DNA of 7,901 nucleotides, taken from Bryobacterales bacterium. GTDB taxonomy: Bacteria; Acidobacteriota; Terriglobia; Bryobacterales; Bryobacteraceae. Shown here one piece after another: positions 5,122 to 7,901 of this stretch (position 1 is its first letter; each line of letters starts with the position of its first letter). The notes under the pieces were generated by a model that saw only the letters and a program-made list of their open reading frames with translations, did not search any database and was not told the DNA's origin. The stretch spans positions 1,664 to 9,564 of the forward strand of contig PKYZ01000679.1 of the NCBI GenBank assembly GCA_003132865.1, in the 5' to 3' direction. A program made the translations under genes and the position numbers.

Positions 5122-5361
5122 GTGTATACGTTATCTGTCTGTCCGGCATTCCCAAATGGAAAGCCTGGGTGGAGCGTTACTGCGCTGTTTGCTGCGGCGC
5201 TTCGTGAGGAGGGGATGGCCTTAAGGCGTGTAATCGGAATCCCAAGTCAAGGAACCTGGCGGAAAATCAAACCTGATGGTGCCTTGCGGTTACACAGTGA
5301 AGGTGAACGCCGGATCCCCTACTTGGCTGCATGTCTCAGGATGCTTGGAGGATCAAAATGA
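5122..5361 (+). CDS. Doubtful small ORF coupled to the cytochrome start
   Basis: GTG 5122 is preceded by GGGAGG with 7-nt spacing, a good ribosome binding site. The 79-residue product (VYTLSVCPAFPNGKPGW at the start, LAACLRMLGGSK at the end) has no recognised family or clear membrane segment. Its TGA overlaps the cytochrome ATG in ATGA (5358-5361), the usual arrangement for translational coupling. Other frames here are equally open in part, so coding status rests on the ribosome binding site and the overlap alone. Confidence 0.3.
   Translation: MYTLSVCPAFPNGKPGWSVTALFAAALREEGMALRRVIGIPSQGTWRKIKPDGALRLHSEGERRIPYLAACLRMLGGSK
5346..5360 (+). promoter_or_regulatory. Ribosome binding site fixing the cytochrome start
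   Basis: GGAGG is followed after a short ATCAAA-type spacer by ATG 5358. The codons after it encode a basic start (MRSPLKLKLG) and a hydrophobic helix (WGVLALFTLMLGALM), as expected for an exported cytochrome. This supports the start even though the frame changes soon afterwards. Confidence 0.6.
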
Positions 5362-6595
5362 GATCTCCTTTGAAATTGAAATTAGGCAGCCCCTTGCGGA
5401 CATGGGGCGTGTTGGCACTGTTCACTCTGATGCTGGGCGCGCTCATGAGGGACCGTTACAGGAATTCACCCGCGCGGTGGAGCAGTTTCCTGGGTCGGAG
5501 ATCCACACGAGGGCGCTACACTGTTCTTCGAAACGAAGGGTTGCGCGCGTTGTCACGCTGTCAATGGGGAAGGGGGCAACTCGGCGCCTGACCTGGGCTT
5601 CAACCGGTCACCGCAGTCGAGCGTTACTCAGATCGTGAGCGCCATGTGGAACCACGCGCCGCGAATGTGGGAAGGCATGCGCGCCAAGAAAATCGCCTAC
5701 CCCGACCTGGATCACGAGGACATGGCCAATCTGTTTGCGTTCCTGTACACGGCGCGATATGTGGACGAGCCCGGTGATGAGCGCCGTGGCGAGCGCCTGT
5801 TCGCGTCCAAAGGTTGCGTGCGCTGCCACGGCCAGCAGGGAACGGCCAGCGGTCTCGCACCGGACCCTCTCGGCTATGAAGGGCGTCGACACCCCCATCG
5901 TGTGGGCGCAGACCCTGTGGAATCATGCTCCGAAGATGGAGATGCGGATGCAGCAACTGGGCGCGCCGTGGCCGAGGTTTGAAGGCCACGAGATGAACGA
6001 TCTGCTGGCCTACGTTCGCGAAATTTCCGGCGGCCCCGGCGGGAAACTGCGCTGCTGCCAGCCAGCCCGGAGCGCGGCTGGAAGGTTTTTCAAGACAAGT
6101 CCTGCATTGCTTGTCATTCGGTGAAGGGAAAGGGAGGCCGGATCGGGCCTGCATTCGGTCCAGAGCGGCAACTCCCGGCCAGCATTGTGCAGTTCGCCGG
6201 CGTGATGTGGAACCACTCTCCCGAGATGTGGCGCGCGTCGGAAGCCCGGAACGTGCCACGACCTGATTTCGACGGGCGCCAGTTTGCGGATCTGGTCGCT
6301 TTTCTCGACGGTATCGGTTATTTTGAGCCGTCCGGGTCCGCGCAAGTGGGGGCATCATTTATTTGTCGAGCGGGGCTGCAGCGGCTGCCACGGATCGCAC
6401 GCCGAAGGCACGCCCCACGCACCGGCGCTCCGCGGGCCGGGCAAATCCTTCACCCTGGTTACCCTCGCCACCGCGCTGTGGAAAGACGGCCCCAAAATGT
6501 ATCGGCGCACACAAGAATTCAACGTCCAATGGCCCTCTCTTACCGAAGCAGATACAGGAAACCTGGTCAGCTTCCTGAATGCACCTATCCAATAA
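5358..6595 (+). pseudogene. Four-module c-type cytochrome, frameshifted
   Basis: A signal peptide or anchor (5358-5445) is followed by four tandem modules of about 91 residues, each with a covalent haem site C-x-x-C-H: CARCH (5542), CVRCH (5815), CIACH (6103) and CSGCH (6377). Each module then has a W-N-H-x-P-x-M-like motif: MWNHAPRMW, LWNHAPKM, MWNHSPEMW and LWKDGPKMY, whose Met is a candidate axial ligand. Each closes with a P-x-x-D/E-like helix such as MANLFAFLY. The expected role is electron transfer in the periplasm or at the membrane. The frame changes four times. One is between 5445 and about 5500. An extra C lies in 5865-5867 (APD then LSAMKG). A missing C lies in the run at about 6034-6037 (ISGG then PRRETALLPASPERG). 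An extra G lies in 6348-6352 (SAQVG then HHLFVERGC). Correcting these restores continuous modules to TAA 6593-6595. All four haem sites are intact, so either the decay is very recent or these are read errors in homopolymers. Confidence 0.85.
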
Positions 6596-6724
6596 CCGGC
6601 CTTATCGCTAGGCATATTCCACATCGGCACGTGCCCGAAATCACCAGGGCTGGGGCCCGCCGGCATGATCGTGCTGACAGTACGGCAAATTGCGGCTGTT
6701 GTCGGACATCCCAAGGTCCACCGC
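6596..6724. other. Gap between convergent genes
   Basis: The stops of the cytochrome and the hydrolase face each other across 129 bases. No hairpin with a T tract is visible on either strand. A minus frame here reads GDFGHVPMWNMPSDKAGYW, which looks protein-like, but it is too short to identify and has no start signal. Confidence 0.4.
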
Positions 6725-7884
6725 CTAGCTTGAGCCGCTCACGCTTCGGACCATGTCCCACATCATGCGGTCGAGACTAAACCGAATATCGGGCTTCATA
6801 CGTCGTGTGTTCATGAATGCGGCCCAGCAATATCCGGTCGAGGCGCGAACTAACACCGAGGAACATCCCTGGAGGTCACCGATGTGCCACCAAGTGCCGC
6901 GTTGGTTGACCTCCCAGCCCTTTGCGTAATGGGGATTCGCGGTCGTGCCGGTCGTCATCACGGCGATGGTTTCCGGCTTCAAGATGTTGGAATCGGCCGA
7001 GAATCCGTCCACATGCATGGCGAACCGGACAATGTCCGTGGGAGCCGCCAACCATCCGCCCGCCGAGTCCAGGCGGCTCACGTTGAGCCCATACGGATCA
7101 CCGCCCTCCTGATCGTAGTAGCGGACCTCATTGGGAGCGCGCTTTCCAGCGCCATTTCCAGCGATGCGCATTCCATCGATTTCGCACGCTTTCAGAATTC
7201 GCTCGCGTACGAAATCGGCATACCCGGTTCCGGTCACTTTTTCGATGACGCGGCCCAGAACGCAAAATCCAAAGTTGGAATAGGCATAGTGGGTGCCCGG
7301 TGCAAAATCCAGAGGCCGATTCTTGAGAGTTGCGGAAATCAGTGCTCTATGATCCATCTCGGGATTCTGGAACATCGGATCGTCGTGGTTCTTGTCCCAT
7401 CCGCCACAGGTATGGGTCAGAAGATGCTCGATGGTTATCCCTTCCACGCCGGCATTATAGGGCGGCCTTCCGTAGGTCGTGCCAAGGACAGCATCCGGCC
7501 CAAACACCTTCGCGTCTAAACTCAACCTCTGTTGTTCGATCAGCGAAAAGATGGCTGCTGAGGTTATAGGCTTCGTGACGCTCGCGATGCGAAACACGCT
7601 GGAGCCAGTGACGGGCTCTTTTTTCTTAAGATCTGCGTATCCAAATGCCTGCTCGTAAATAATCTTAACGTGCCTTGCAATCGCGACCGACAGGCCTGGC
7701 ACAGCGCAATTTGTCATGAACGCGCTGGCAATCCTCGATGGGCCTCGCGTTGGCTGCCGCCAATGCCGTCGGCTTGGGACTGCGCAGGCGTCATAGATGG
7801 CAAGGTGAGCAGAGCCAAGCCGCCCGCCGCTTCTGCGCAAAACGTTCTCCGGGAAGAAAGTGACGGAGCCGTCATAGGCCCCAT
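6725..7884 (-). CDS. Serine beta-lactamase-fold hydrolase with Tat-like leader, frameshifted near N-terminus
   Basis: The body (7734 down to the TAG at 6725) is a class C beta-lactamase/EstB-type serine hydrolase (COG1680), an esterase, peptidase or lactamase-like enzyme of unknown substrate. Catalytic motifs, numbered from a GTG-type start at 7840, are S-x-x-K in RIASVTKPITSAAI (Ser87, Lys90), Y-x-N in YAYSNFGF (Tyr187, Asn189) and an H-x-G in WWHIGDLQG (His319, Gly321). SAGGWLAAPTDIVRFA (259-274) is also typical. The real start is probably ATG 7884 with GGAG 5 nt upstream. From there another frame encodes MTAPSLSSRRTFCAEAAGG and a hydrophobic run to PAQSQAD, a twin-arginine-like signal. Two small changes link the frames: an extra base near 7766-7767 (GACGGCATT for GACGCATT) and a probable 2-base loss near 7731-7733 (IED then IASAFM). 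With these corrected the order is leader, ALAAANARPIED, IASAFMTNCAVPGLSVAI. As written, a leaderless product from ATG 7717 could be made but would not be exported. Confidence 0.85.
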
Positions 7885-7901
7885 CGTATCTCCGCTGGTC
7901 G

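Noticed and set aside
6348..6352. Programmed ribosomal frameshifting in the cytochrome
   Set aside because: No heptameric slippery site with a downstream structure is evident, and several independent shifts in alternating directions would be needed. Decay or read error is simpler.
6884..7519. 211-residue plus-strand open frame
   Set aside because: It is the antisense shadow of the serine hydrolase, whose catalytic motifs are all on the minus strand.

Overview
The window is GC-rich DNA, most likely from a soil Acidobacterium of the Solibacter/Bryobacter type. This assignment is an inference from protein style only: tandem c-type cytochrome modules with a W-N-H-x-P-x-M motif, an acidobacterial-style ABC permease piece, and a serine beta-lactamase-fold hydrolase with a Tat-like leader. 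There is no rRNA gene, tRNA or other firm taxonomic marker.

Layout. 1-177 (-) is a piece of an ABC-2-like permease running off the left edge. 315-647 (+) is an orphan C-terminal beta domain of a GH38 alpha-mannosidase. 648-1378 is GC-rich, apparently non-coding, and holds diverged repeats and a perfect 12-bp palindrome (1256-1282). 1379-1714 (+) is a HigA-type antitoxin with no visible toxin. 1715-2853 is repeat-rich: copies of the GC-rich repeat, a 100-bp-spaced repeat carrying CGGCAT-T-ATGCCG-like palindromes, a strong GC hairpin, and short minus-strand open stretches of unknown nature. 2854-3048 (-) is a 64-aa zinc-ribbon-like protein behind an excellent ribosome binding site. 3521-4447 (-) is an intact YihY/BrkB-family membrane protein. 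Upstream of it lies the last few residues of an OmpR-type response regulator, cut at about 4570, where a ParB-domain fragment begins on the opposite strand. 5122-5361 (+) is a doubtful small ORF that overlaps the start of a four-module cytochrome c gene (5358-6595). That cytochrome gene is broken by several one-base frame changes, three of them in G or C runs. 6725-7884 (-) is the convergent serine hydrolase, whose Tat-like signal peptide is separated from the catalytic body by two small frame changes.

Interpretation. Only the antitoxin, the zinc-ribbon protein, YihY/BrkB and the body of the hydrolase look intact. The rest is gene ends and truncated domains joined abruptly, separated by dispersed repeats. 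This looks like accessory, rearrangement-prone DNA. Whether the frame changes are real decay or read errors in homopolymers cannot be decided from the sequence alone. No coherent multi-gene pathway is visible. The cytochrome and the hydrolase are both predicted to be exported but converge on each other and are not an operon. I do not see a convincing new defence or biosynthetic system. The best leads are the multi-module cytochrome, the two repeat families and the palindrome next to the orphan antitoxin.
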